This document shows positions 1 through 5,329 of a stretch of DNA of 6,000 nucleotides, one piece after another; position 1 is the first letter of the stretch; every line of letters starts with the position of its first letter. The position numbers and the translations under genes are program-made. The DNA is from Cyanobacteriota bacterium. GTDB taxonomy: Bacteria > Cyanobacteriota > Cyanobacteriia > PCC-6307 > Cyanobiaceae. Location of the stretch: positions 1 to 6,000 of the forward strand of contig CANHSW010000143.1 in assembly GCA_947463165.1 (NCBI GenBank), in the 5' to 3' direction. The notes beneath the pieces were generated by a model. That model saw nothing but the letters and a program-made list of their open reading frames with translations, had not been told where the DNA came from and did no database searches.

Positions 1-1
1 C

Positions 2-202
2 CCATCCACCCGCTACCGGGACCTGGCCCTGGGCCCCTCGCTGTTCCACTGGGAAAGCCAGAGCACCACTACCGAGCCTTTCCGTTGCCTTGGTTTTGCT
101 AACTACGAAAGCCACGAAGGCGAACGACCGATGGCGATTCGCTGGCGGCTGGAGAGGCCGATCCCGGCGGCCTGGTTACCGGTGATGGCATTGGTGGGTT
201 GA
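2..202 (+). CDS. DUF3427-type helicase-associated protein, C-terminal end (partial)
   Basis: This is the last 66 codons of a gene that begins before the window, ending in TGA at 200-202. The visible residues match my recollection of the end of DUF3427, a domain found C-terminal to DEAD/DEAH helicase modules in large proteins of poorly known, probably nucleic-acid-related function. Diagnostic pieces are LFHWESQSTT, then FRCLGFANYESHEGERPM, then IRWRLERPIPA. In family members I remember, some 40 residues (a GQRY-like and an LFVRE-like stretch) separate the FHWxSQ block from the PFxxLG block. Here the two blocks are nearly fused in frame, so this copy seems to carry an internal deletion. It converges on the toxin gene with only 24 bp between stop codons. 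The helicase part itself is not visible and is inferred from the family. Confidence 0.75.
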   Translation, partial: PSTRYRDLALGPSLFHWESQSTTTEPFRCLGFANYESHEGERPMAIRWRLERPIPAAWLPVMALVG

Positions 203-226
203 GGGGGCCGCGGCTTGTGGCCAGCA

Positions 227-754
227 TCACCAGCGCTCAAGTGAGCTGAGCGTACGGCGGATGTCCTTGAGCAGCAGCAACAGGTGCAGCGGATCGGTGG
301 GTGAGCGCTCGAACTCAGGGATCAGGTGCTCATAGAAGCCACGAGCTTCCTCTGATTCGGCATGCACCAGCAAGCCGCGGCAGCCGATTGCTTCGCTGAG
401 GCTGGCGACCCGGGTGATCACATCCACCAGCAGTGCCGCTCCGAGCCCCTCACCTTCATGGCCTTCATCCACCCCCAGGCGGGCCAGCAGCGCCAGGGGC
501 TGGGGGTAGCGGCCCCCGCCACGCCGCAACCGCTCGGGCAGATCAGCGATCGCCACGCTCGCCATGCACCAGGCGTAGTAGGCAACCACGGGGAGCTGAT
601 CCAGCTCGGTGACCACAAACACGCGGGTGGTGCCGGTTCCATGGGCCTGCCTGGCCACGTCCACCAGCCAGCCGGTCTGCTCCTGGGAGCGGCAGCGGAA
701 GCCGGCGAGCTGGTGGCGGGCCGTCAGCAGCACCGGCGGCTGGTAGCGGTTCAT
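227..754 (-). CDS. GNAT-family acetyltransferase toxin (TacT/AtaT-like) of a type II TA pair
   Basis: A 175-residue GNAT acetyltransferase, a usual length for TA-linked GNAT toxins. Known members acetylate the amino group of aminoacyl-tRNA and block translation; this activity is inferred by family. The acetyl-CoA loop (motif A, Q/RxxGxG/A type) is HEGEGLG at residues 99-105, preceded by LARLGVDE. The late strand and helix read LLVHAESEEARGFYEHL at 128-144, with Tyr141 in the position of the catalytic Tyr of TacT. The end, DPLHLLLLLKDI, is typical of the subfamily. The ATG at 754 is chosen over a longer reading from 874 because it overlaps the antitoxin stop as ATGA (754-751), implying translational coupling. 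The longer reading would add 40 low-complexity residues lying wholly inside the antitoxin gene. The substrate tRNA cannot be told. Confidence 0.88.
   Translation of the reverse strand: MNRYQPPVLLTARHQLAGFRCRSQEQTGWLVDVARQAHGTGTTRVFVVTELDQLPVVAYYAWCMASVAIADLPERLRRGGGRYPQPLALLARLGVDEGHEGEGLGAALLVDVITRVASLSEAIGCRGLLVHAESEEARGFYEHLIPEFERSPTDPLHLLLLLKDIRRTLSSLERW
546..553. repeat. HIP1 octamer GCGATCGC (one of four seen)
   Basis: Perfect copies of the cyanobacterial highly iterated palindrome also lie at 2006-2013, 4580-4587 and 5033-5040, all within coding sequence (toxin, DUF305, and twice in the copper ATPase). Their density supports a cyanobacterial origin for both the toxin-antitoxin and the copper parts of the window. 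Confidence 0.85.
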
Positions 755-1143
755 TCCCGTTCGGCATCCGCCGGTGGCGTGCCGAATGCCCCAGAACCAA
801 ACGGCGAGGGCCGCTCCAGCAGCCGCACCAGGCCCGGCAGGCTGCGGGCCGGGCGGCTGTTGATTCGCTCCCACTCCTGCTGGGCGGCGGCATCGAGCAG
901 GAAGTGCTCGCGATCGGCCAGCACCCGCTGGGCCGCCAGGCGCCCCTGGGCCAGCAGAAAGGAGCTGCGGTCGGTGCCGAGGGCGGCAGCGGCTCGATCC
1001 AGCAGGTCGCGGTCGTCTTCTGTGGCCCGCAGCTCGATCCGGCTGGTCTTGGCCGGCCCACTTCCCTTGCCTGCCTGTCGGCGGGACGGACGGGTTGCTG
1101 GCGGGCGGGCGGGCTGGGCGGATGGCGGCCTGGTGCTGGTCAC
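751..1143 (-). CDS. DUF1778 ribbon-helix-helix antitoxin
   Basis: A 130-residue protein with a DUF1778 (TacA-like) domain from about residue 33: the RHH strand SRIELRAT (34-41), helix DDRDLLDRAAAALG, then helix DRSSFLLAQGRLAAQRVLAD. The C-terminal tail with LLDAAAQQEWERINSRP and PGLVRLLERPSPF is the part that neutralises the GNAT toxin in this family. Such proteins bind their own promoter as RHH dimers and sequester the toxin. The start is a GTG at 1143. No ATG, GTG or TTG lies in frame between it and the domain, and AGGCGG at 1158-1153 gives a Shine-Dalgarno with a 9-nt spacer. The first 32 residues are a basic, Pro/Ala/Arg-rich extension not expected in the family, probably disordered. It is first in the operon, ahead of the toxin. 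Confidence 0.88.
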   Translation of the reverse strand: MTSTRPPSAQPARPPATRPSRRQAGKGSGPAKTSRIELRATEDDRDLLDRAAAALGTDRSSFLLAQGRLAAQRVLADREHFLLDAAAQQEWERINSRPARSLPGLVRLLERPSPFGSGAFGTPPADAERE

Positions 1144-1161
1144 GGCAACGAACCGCCTGAA

Positions 1162-1179
1162 TGTACGGACACTGTACGG
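1162..1179 (-). promoter_or_regulatory. Candidate TA operator: two direct TGTACGG repeats
   Basis: On the plus strand TGTACGG occurs at 1162-1168 and again at 1173-1179, 11 bp apart, about one helical turn. The pair sits 3 nt upstream of the antitoxin Shine-Dalgarno. The central part is also an imperfect palindrome (TAC...GTA). RHH antitoxins usually bind short repeated sites here, so autoregulation is the natural reading. A TACATT on the minus strand overlapping the repeats could be a -10 element, but I find no well-spaced -35, so the promoter itself is not called. Confidence 0.45.
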
Positions 1180-1355
1180 CGCTGATTGTGTAAGGGGGCC
1201 GCAGCCCCCCCGCTGCCCTCAGCAGGCCGGCGCCTCCTAGATCTGAGGATCCTGCGGAAACAGCAGCAATCGTTCAGCTCCACCAGGGACTGGTAGCCCA
1301 GGGACTGGAGTAAGCCATTGCCCCGCTTGCCAGCGATCTGCGCCAGGCTGCCCCC

Positions 1356-1538
1356 ATGCCCCACCACGCCGATCGACCCAGCAAGATCTGCGCCTGCTGC
1401 GGCCGACCCTTCCAGTGGCGCCGCAAGTGGAAGCAGGTGTGGGAGCAGGTGCGCTACTGCTCAGACCGCTGCCGCCAGCAGGCGCGGCGGCCCGCCAATC
1501 GACGCCAGGGCCAGGCGGACGCCGCCGGGCAGGCCTGA
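1356..1538 (+). CDS. DUF2256 zinc-ribbon-like small protein
   Basis: A 60-residue protein matching DUF2256 (family consensus roughly K-x-C-x-x-C-x-R-P-F-x-W-R-x-K-W ... W-x-x-V-x-Y-C-S-x-x-C-R). Here the key pieces are [16 protein letters not shown] (residues 10-25) and [13 protein letters not shown] (28-40). Cys12/Cys15 and Cys35/Cys39 can form a four-cysteine metal site, probably zinc. The tail is Arg/Gln/Ala-rich and unconserved. The ATG at 1356 has a weak AGG 8 nt upstream. No biochemical role is established for the family that I know of, and the neighbours give no clear clue. It converges with the DUF305 gene, with 4 nt between the stop codons. Confidence 0.87.
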   Translation: MPHHADRPSKICACCGRPFQWRRKWKQVWEQVRYCSDRCRQQARRPANRRQGQADAAGQA

Positions 1539-1552
1539 AACTTCAGCGGCCT
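1531..1552. terminator. Small palindrome holding both convergent stop codons
   Basis: AGGCC (1531-1535) can pair with GGCCT (1548-1552), and inside them CTGAA-AC-TTCAG (1535-1546) is a perfect inverted repeat. The TGA of the DUF2256 gene (1536-1538) and the TGA of the DUF305 gene (1545-1543, minus) sit symmetrically in it. The hairpin could act in both directions, but there is no T-run on either side, so intrinsic termination is only a possibility. Confidence 0.3.
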
Positions 1553-2277
1553 CCTAAATACCAATTGCGGTACCACTGCTCCATCCGCTGGATCTCGTCG
1601 CTCTGGGCCCGCACCATGGCCTGTTGCAGCTGGCGCAGCTGCGGATGTTGGCTGTTGGTCTGGGCCATTGAGGCCATCATCACGCCCATCTGATGGTGGG
1701 GAATCATCTGCTCAATGAAGGCGCGGTCGAAATCTGGGGCCTGGCGCAGGGCGGCGAGGTTGGTGCCACCCATACCCATGCCCTGCATGCCCATGCCTCC
1801 ACCTTTACCCATCGGGCCGCCCATGCCCCTGCCGTTCTGCCAGCCCCAGCGGGAGCCCAGTGCCCAGCTGGGCACCTCTTGGCCATACCACTGCCGATAC
1901 CAATTGCGCATCTGCAGGTTTTCGCTCGTTTGACTGGCCTTGATGTTTTGGGCCAGGGCTTTGATTTCGGGACGACGGGCGCGGCTGAGGGCTAGATCGG
2001 CCATGGCGATCGCCCCCTCGTGGTGGGGAATCATCATCATGATGAACTGCCGATCCGCATAGCCCATCCCCATACGGCTAGCTCCATAGCCGGCCGCGGC
2101 CGGCCCTTGGCCCCCAGCTCTCGGCCAGCCCTGGGACAGGCATTGGGCTCCAGCCCCTGGGCAGAAGCTGTAGGCCTCTGCTGTGATGGCAGTGGCGATG
2201 GCAGTGGCCAGCGCCAAAGAGGCTGGTCGCCAGGCAAGCGTTCGCCCTGGTGCCGGCCGTGGGTTGTTGTTGGCCAT
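1543..2277 (-). CDS. Secreted DUF305 protein with two MIPHH motifs and a Met-rich linker
   Basis: A 244-residue exported protein. Residues 1-37 look like a Sec signal peptide: an Arg-containing start, hydrophobic LALATAIATAITA, then AEAYS as a likely cleavage region. DUF305 follows in two halves, each with the family hallmark: MIPHHEGAIAMADLAL (82-97) and MIPHHQMGVMMASMA (191-205). Each half ends in an aromatic stretch (NWYRQWYG; QWYRNWYLGG). Residues 151-171 between them are a Gly/Met-rich linker with six Met, plausible copper(I) ligands. DUF305 proteins often lie in copper or silver resistance loci, and the nearby Cu-ATPase agrees; the biochemical role is not settled. ATG 2277 is chosen because it gives the signal peptide and has AGGGGG (2292-2287) 9 nt upstream. 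The frame stays open to 2592, but that part is only the 14/16-nt repeat array read through. Confidence 0.88.
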   Translation of the reverse strand: MANNNPRPAPGRTLAWRPASLALATAIATAITAEAYSFCPGAGAQCLSQGWPRAGGQGPAAAGYGASRMGMGYADRQFIMMMIPHHEGAIAMADLALSRARRPEIKALAQNIKASQTSENLQMRNWYRQWYGQEVPSWALGSRWGWQNGRGMGGPMGKGGGMGMQGMGMGGTNLAALRQAPDFDRAFIEQMIPHHQMGVMMASMAQTNSQHPQLRQLQQAMVRAQSDEIQRMEQWYRNWYLGGR

Positions 2278-2377
2278 CCGCTCGGCCCCCCTTGCGAAAC
2301 GTCCATCTCCATGCTGGCCACGGGTGAGCGAAGCGTTTGAGTCCCCAGCCGCTGGCCGCTGCACCATCCACAATTCG

Positions 2378-2644
2378 ATATCCAAGCAGCGCGATATCCA
2401 TGGTGCTAAATACCTGAGATTCGACATCCACGAGTCGATACTCACGATCCGATATTTGCGATCCGATATCAACGGAGCAATGTCCAAGTAGCGCGATGCC
2501 TGCGATTCGAAATCAACGATGATTAGATGCCCACGACTCGATGCCCACGACTCGATGTTCACGATCCGATATTCAGGTAGCGCCATATCCACGGAGCGAA
2601 ATACCCTCGGAGCGAGATGCCCATGATCCGATATCCACGATACG
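2378..2644. repeat. Degenerate 14/16-nt tandem array, about 18 units
   Basis: Units follow ATATCCACGATCCG, more loosely ATRYCCACGAnnCG. Clear units start at 2378, 2394, 2410, 2424, 2438, 2452, 2466, 2480, 2496, 2527, 2541, 2555, 2569, 2585, 2601, 2617 and 2631, with a poorer one near 2510. The units at 2527 and 2541 are identical (ATGCCCACGACTCG). Most are 14 nt, but units ending AGCG are usually followed by two extra bases (CG, CC, AA or AG), making 16. Periods not divisible by three argue against protein coding. The array lies upstream of the DUF305 start, in the divergent gap before the copper ATPase. It does not fit a CRISPR (no spacers) or a known mobile element. Confidence 0.85.
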
Positions 2645-2691
2645 AATACAGGCTGCCCTCAAGGTGCATCAATCTGCAGCCCTGTTGCCCG

Positions 2692-2762
2692 GCCATCATG
2701 GAGATCATAAGGCTTGTTTTTCTACCCGCGACCACGCCCCAGCCATCGTGAAGATCATGAGG
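2692..2762 (+). repeat. Pair of 21-nt direct repeats, 50 bp apart
   Basis: Copies at 2692-2712 and 2742-2762 share 18 of 21 bases, of the form GCCATCrTGrAGATCATrAGG. Both copies can start a short reading frame: ATG at 2698 gives MEIIRLVF and stops after 17 codons, and GTG 2748 or ATG 2757 opens the frame that runs to the ATPase start. This may be a duplicated translation-start region or a paired binding site upstream of the copper genes. Nothing in the sequence decides between these. Confidence 0.55.
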
Positions 2763-2959
2763 TTTATCGCTTCTATTTTCGACTACACCCCGGCGGGCAT
2801 TACCCCGGCGGGCATTGTCATGGCGGGCAATGCTGCGACGGTAATTGCCACGGCGGTTTTTGCCTGGGTGGTAATTGTCTACGCGGCCGATGTCCAGGCG
2901 GGCATTGCCTCGGTGAACATCGATTGCTCGGAATGCACGGATTATTTGTCATGCATTGA
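2714..2959 (+). CDS. Possible Cys/Gly/His-rich pentapeptide-repeat protein
   Basis: An 81-codon frame, opened just after a TAA at 2708, with TTG as its only candidate start and AAGG too close to it to be a convincing ribosome site. Residues 26-69 are five-residue repeats of C-x-G-G-[HN]: PGGH, YPGGH, CHGGQ, CCDGN, CHGGF, CLGGN, CLRGR, CPGGH, CLGEH. Cys falls at 35, 40, 45, 50, 55, 60 and 65, with an extra Cys41. The repeated Cys varies between TGT and TGC, and the second Gly between GGG, GGT and GGC, so the copies differ silently in this frame; that favours this frame as the one once selected. Such a peptide could bind copper or zinc, which suits the ATPase downstream. The poor start and the overlapping ORF in another frame make it doubtful; it may be a relic. 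Confidence 0.3.
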   Translation: MFFYPRPRPSHREDHEVYRFYFRLHPGGHYPGGHCHGGQCCDGNCHGGFCLGGNCLRGRCPGGHCLGEHRLLGMHGLFVMH

Positions 2960-3206
2960 TTATTTGGTGTTGGCTGATTATTTGCTGCTTGGTGATTATT
3001 CGCTGAATTCTCATTGCTTGGTGCGCGGTGATTATGGGGTAAGTGCTGGTTTGGGAGTAAGCACTGGTTTAGGGGTAAGCGCTGGTTACATGGTCTGCGC
3101 TGATTTTCCGTTGCCCGGTGTTTTTGGGATAAGGGCTTGTTTGCCGCTGCGCCGCATTTGCCCCGCCAGGCCAGCTCCCGTCAACGCCAGGACAATCACC
3201 CGATGA
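2757..3206 (+). CDS. Possible 149-aa repeat-built ORF ending on the ATPase start
   Basis: This frame runs through both the 15-nt and 18-nt arrays without a stop and ends in TGA at 3204-3206, overlapping the ATPase ATG as ATGA. I do not recognise the product. Residues 22-46 (MAGNAATVIATAVFAWVVIVYAADV) would make a membrane helix. From residue 53 it is hexapeptide repeats such as ECTDYL, SCIDYL, VLADYL and VSAGLG. Across the three VSAGLG-like units (residues 95-110), changes between the first two are AGT/AGC, TTG/TTA and GGA/GGG (silent) plus one replacing change, which hints at coding here. ATG 2757 has only GAAG 4 nt upstream; ATG 2820 is an alternative. It conflicts with the Cys-rich frame over 2757-2959, so at most one is right there unless a frameshift joins them. 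Confidence 0.25.
   Translation: MRFIASIFDYTPAGITPAGIVMAGNAATVIATAVFAWVVIVYAADVQAGIASVNIDCSECTDYLSCIDYLVLADYLLLGDYSLNSHCLVRGDYGVSAGLGVSTGLGVSAGYMVCADFPLPGVFGIRACLPLRRICPARPAPVNARTITR
2790..2924. repeat. 15-nt tandem array, about 9 units
   Basis: Consecutive units of the type CCGGCGGGCATTGCC start at 2790, 2805, 2820, 2835, 2850, 2865, 2880, 2895 and 2910, exactly in register with no insertions, and the last blends into the 18-nt array. Keeping a multiple of three over nine units suggests selection on a reading frame, unlike the 14/16-nt array upstream. Confidence 0.85.
2913..3164. repeat. 18-nt tandem array, about 14 units, partly AT-rich
   Basis: Units keep an 18-nt register from 2913. The clearest are GAATGCACGGATTATTTG (2931), TCATGCATTGATTATTTG (2949), GTGTTGGCTGATTATTTG (2967) and CTGCTTGGTGATTATTCG (2985), then after one poor unit GTGCGCGGTGATTATGGG (3021). 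Next come three units with the GTAAGYRCTGGTT core (3039, 3057, 3075) and GTCTGCGCTGATTTTCCG (3093). Flanking units are weak. The middle is richer in A and T than the rest of the window. The array runs almost to the ATPase Shine-Dalgarno. Confidence 0.8.
3189..3192 (+). promoter_or_regulatory. Shine-Dalgarno AGGA deciding the ATPase start
   Basis: AGGA lies 10 nt before the ATG at 3203. The same frame is open further upstream with a TTG at 3137, which has no comparable site and would add 22 residues derived from the end of the repeat array. The ATG is therefore preferred. Confidence 0.6.
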
Positions 3207-5329
3207 ACGCCCCAGCCCCCAGTTCTTCCTGTTGCCAGGCGGAGGGTTCGGCCGAATTGGCGGCGGGCCCGGCTGGATCGGCAGCTGCCATGGAGCGGGA
3301 GCTGGCTCGGGAGCTCAGCCGGCTGCGGCGCCGCTTGCTGGTGGCGGCGCTGCTCACCGCCCTGGTGCTGCTCTCCAGCCTGTCCCCGATGTTGGGCGGG
3401 CCGCAGCTGTCCTTTTTGCCGCTTTGGTTCACTAGCCCCTGGACCCAGCTGCTGCTCACCACACCGGTGTTGTTCTGGTGCGGGCGCGATTTTTATAGCG
3501 GCGCCCTCTCGGCCTTTCGGCAGCACTCCGCCGACATGAACACCCTGGTGGCCGCCGGCACCGGCATCGCCTGGCTGATGTCCCTGTTCACCACCTGCTT
3601 CCCCCAGGTGCTGATCGCAGAAGGCTTGCCGGCAGATGTGTACTACGAAACCGCCGCGGTGATCGTCACCCTGGTGCTGCTCGGCCGGCTGCTGGAGGCC
3701 CGGGCCCGGGGCCAAACCTCGGCGGCGATCCGGCACCTGCTGCAGCTGCAGCCGCCCACCGCCCGGGTGCTGCGCGATGGCCAGCCGATCGAGATCCCGG
3801 TGTCGCAACTGGTGGTGGGGGATCTGGTGCAGGTGCGCCCCGGTGAAAAGATCCCGGTGGATGGACAGCTGATCGAAGGCAGCTCCTGGGTGGAGGAATC
3901 GATGCTCACCGGAGAAGCCACCGCCGTGGCCAAAGCTCCCGGAGACCAGGTGATCGGCGCCTCGCTCAACCGCAGCGGCAGCTTCCGCTTCCGCGTTAGC
4001 CGGGTGGGGGCCGACACGGTGCTGGCCCAGATCGTGGCCTTAGTGCGCCAGGCCCAGAGCTCCCGCACCCGGGTGCAGCGCCTGGCCGATCAGGTGGTGG
4101 GCTGGTTCGTGCCGGTGGTGATCGCCATCGCCATCGCCTCCTTTGTGGTGTGGTTCCTGATCAGTGGCAACCCGGTGCTGGCCACTCTGTTTCTGGTGAG
4201 CGTGCTGGTGATCGCCTGCCCCTGCGCCCTGGGTCTTGCCACCCCCACCTCGATCATGGTGGCCTCCGGCAAGGGGGCCGAGAACGGCCTGATCTTTCGC
4301 AGTGCAGAAGCGCTGGAAACCGCCGGCAAGCTGCGCACCATCGTGATCGACAAAACCGGCACCCTCACCCGCGGTCAGCCCCAGGTGACCGATTTCGAAC
4401 GGCTGAGCGACGGCGTTCTGAAAGCCGATGCCCTGCTGGCCCTGGTGGCAGCTCTGGAATCCCGTTCGGAGCACCCCCTGGCGGAAGCGATCGTGGCCTA
4501 TGCCAGGCCCCGGTCGCAGCAGCGAGAACTGCCGGCGGTGGAGGGCTTCGAGGCGGTGGCCGGCTGCGGTGTGCGGGGTGCGATCGCCGGCCGTGAGTTG
4601 CTGATCGGAACCCCCCGCTGGCTGCGGCAGCTGGGCATCGACACCGCCGCCCTCCAGCCCCTGGTGGAAGAGCTCGAGGCCGCCGCCTGCAGCGTGGCGA
4701 CCGTGGTGGTGGATGGGCGGATCGAAGCATGCTTTGGCATCTCCGATCCCCTCAAGCCCAGTTCAGCGGCTGCCGTGGCGGCCCTGCGGCGCCAGGGACT
4801 GCAGCTGGTGATGCTCAGTGGCGACGCCCGCCGTACCGCCGAGCTGGTGGCTGGCCAGGCGGGGATCGAGCGGGTGATCGCTGAAGTGCGTCCCGCCGAT
4901 AAGGCCGCCGTGATTCGGCAGCTCCAGGCCCAGGGGGAGGGGCCGGTGGCGATGGTGGGAGATGGCATCAACGATGCGCCCGCCCTGGCCCAGGCCGATG
5001 TGGGCATCGCCATGGGTACCGGCACCGATGTAGCGATCGCTGCCAGCGACATCACCCTGATCTCCGGAAACCTGGCCGGTGTGCCGGCGGCGATCGAGCT
5101 CAGCCGCCATGCGATGGCAAATATCCGTCAAAACCTGTTTTTCGCTTTTGCTTACAACGTGGCCGGCATCCCGATCGCCGCCGGTCTGCTGTTTCCCCTC
5201 ACCGGCTGGCTGCTCAGCCCGATGATCGCCGGCGCTGCCATGGCCTTCAGCTCCTTGTCGGTGGTGGGCAATGCCCTGAGGCTGCGCCGCTTCCGGCCCT
5301 TGCCCCTGCCCTTGGCAGTTAGCCAATGA
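3203..5329 (+). CDS. copA: Copper-transporting P1B-type ATPase (CopA-like), no HMA domain
   Basis: A 708-residue P-type ATPase that should use ATP to move Cu(I) out of the cytoplasm. Signatures in order: actuator-domain LTGE (235-238), membrane CPC (339-341), phosphorylation site DKTGT with Asp383, nucleotide-domain SEHP (422-425), hinge GDGIND (586-591). The late helices carry the Cu(I)-specific YN (651-652) and MxxSS (680-684) pairs, so copper (or silver) is favoured over zinc or cadmium. About eight membrane helices are visible. The usual N-terminal HMA domain with GMxCxxC is absent; only SSSCCQAEG (7-15), a short Cys pair in a disordered leader, stands in its place. Its TGA overlaps the cupredoxin ATG as ATGA (5326-5329), so the two are probably co-translated. 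Cyanobacterial paralogues (CtaA, PacS) act at plasma or thylakoid membrane; which one this matches cannot be told. Confidence 0.93.
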   Translation: MNAPAPSSSCCQAEGSAELAAGPAGSAAAMERELARELSRLRRRLLVAALLTALVLLSSLSPMLGGPQLSFLPLWFTSPWTQLLLTTPVLFWCGRDFYSGALSAFRQHSADMNTLVAAGTGIAWLMSLFTTCFPQVLIAEGLPADVYYETAAVIVTLVLLGRLLEARARGQTSAAIRHLLQLQPPTARVLRDGQPIEIPVSQLVVGDLVQVRPGEKIPVDGQLIEGSSWVEESMLTGEATAVAKAPGDQVIGASLNRSGSFRFRVSRVGADTVLAQIVALVRQAQSSRTRVQRLADQVVGWFVPVVIAIAIASFVVWFLISGNPVLATLFLVSVLVIACPCALGLATPTSIMVASGKGAENGLIFRSAEALETAGKLRTIVIDKTGTLTRGQPQVTDFERLSDGVLKADALLALVAALESRSEHPLAEAIVAYARPRSQQRELPAVEGFEAVAGCGVRGAIAGRELLIGTPRWLRQLGIDTAALQPLVEELEAAACSVATVVVDGRIEACFGISDPLKPSSAAAVAALRRQGLQLVMLSGDARRTAELVAGQAGIERVIAEVRPADKAAVIRQLQAQGEGPVAMVGDGINDAPALAQADVGIAMGTGTDVAIAASDITLISGNLAGVPAAIELSRHAMANIRQNLFFAFAYNVAGIPIAAGLLFPLTGWLLSPMIAGAAMAFSSLSVVGNALRLRRFRPLPLPLAVSQ

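Noticed and set aside
755..874. Longer toxin start at 874
   Set aside because: It would lie wholly within the antitoxin gene and add low-complexity residues, while the ATG at 754 makes a clean ATGA overlap.
1194..1209. Hairpin GGGGGC-CGCA-GCCCCC as a terminator
   Set aside because: No T-run follows on either strand, and it lies just upstream of the TA operator region; chance in GC-rich sequence is likely.
362..1240. 292-codon plus-strand frame opposite the toxin-antitoxin operon
   Set aside because: It is a GC-driven shadow; both minus-strand genes match known families, and this translation shows no domain.
2278..2592. N-terminal extension of the DUF305 protein to 2592
   Set aside because: The frame is open only because the 14/16-nt repeat lacks stops on that strand. 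A signal peptide and Shine-Dalgarno support the start at 2277.
2378..2644. CRISPR array
   Set aside because: Units of 14-16 nt are back to back with no unique spacers, and no cas genes are present.
3086..3808. Long minus-strand frame opposite the ATPase start
   Set aside because: It is antisense to a clearly coding ATPase region, its product is Gln/Gly/His low-complexity, and other such frames over copA are shadows of the same kind.
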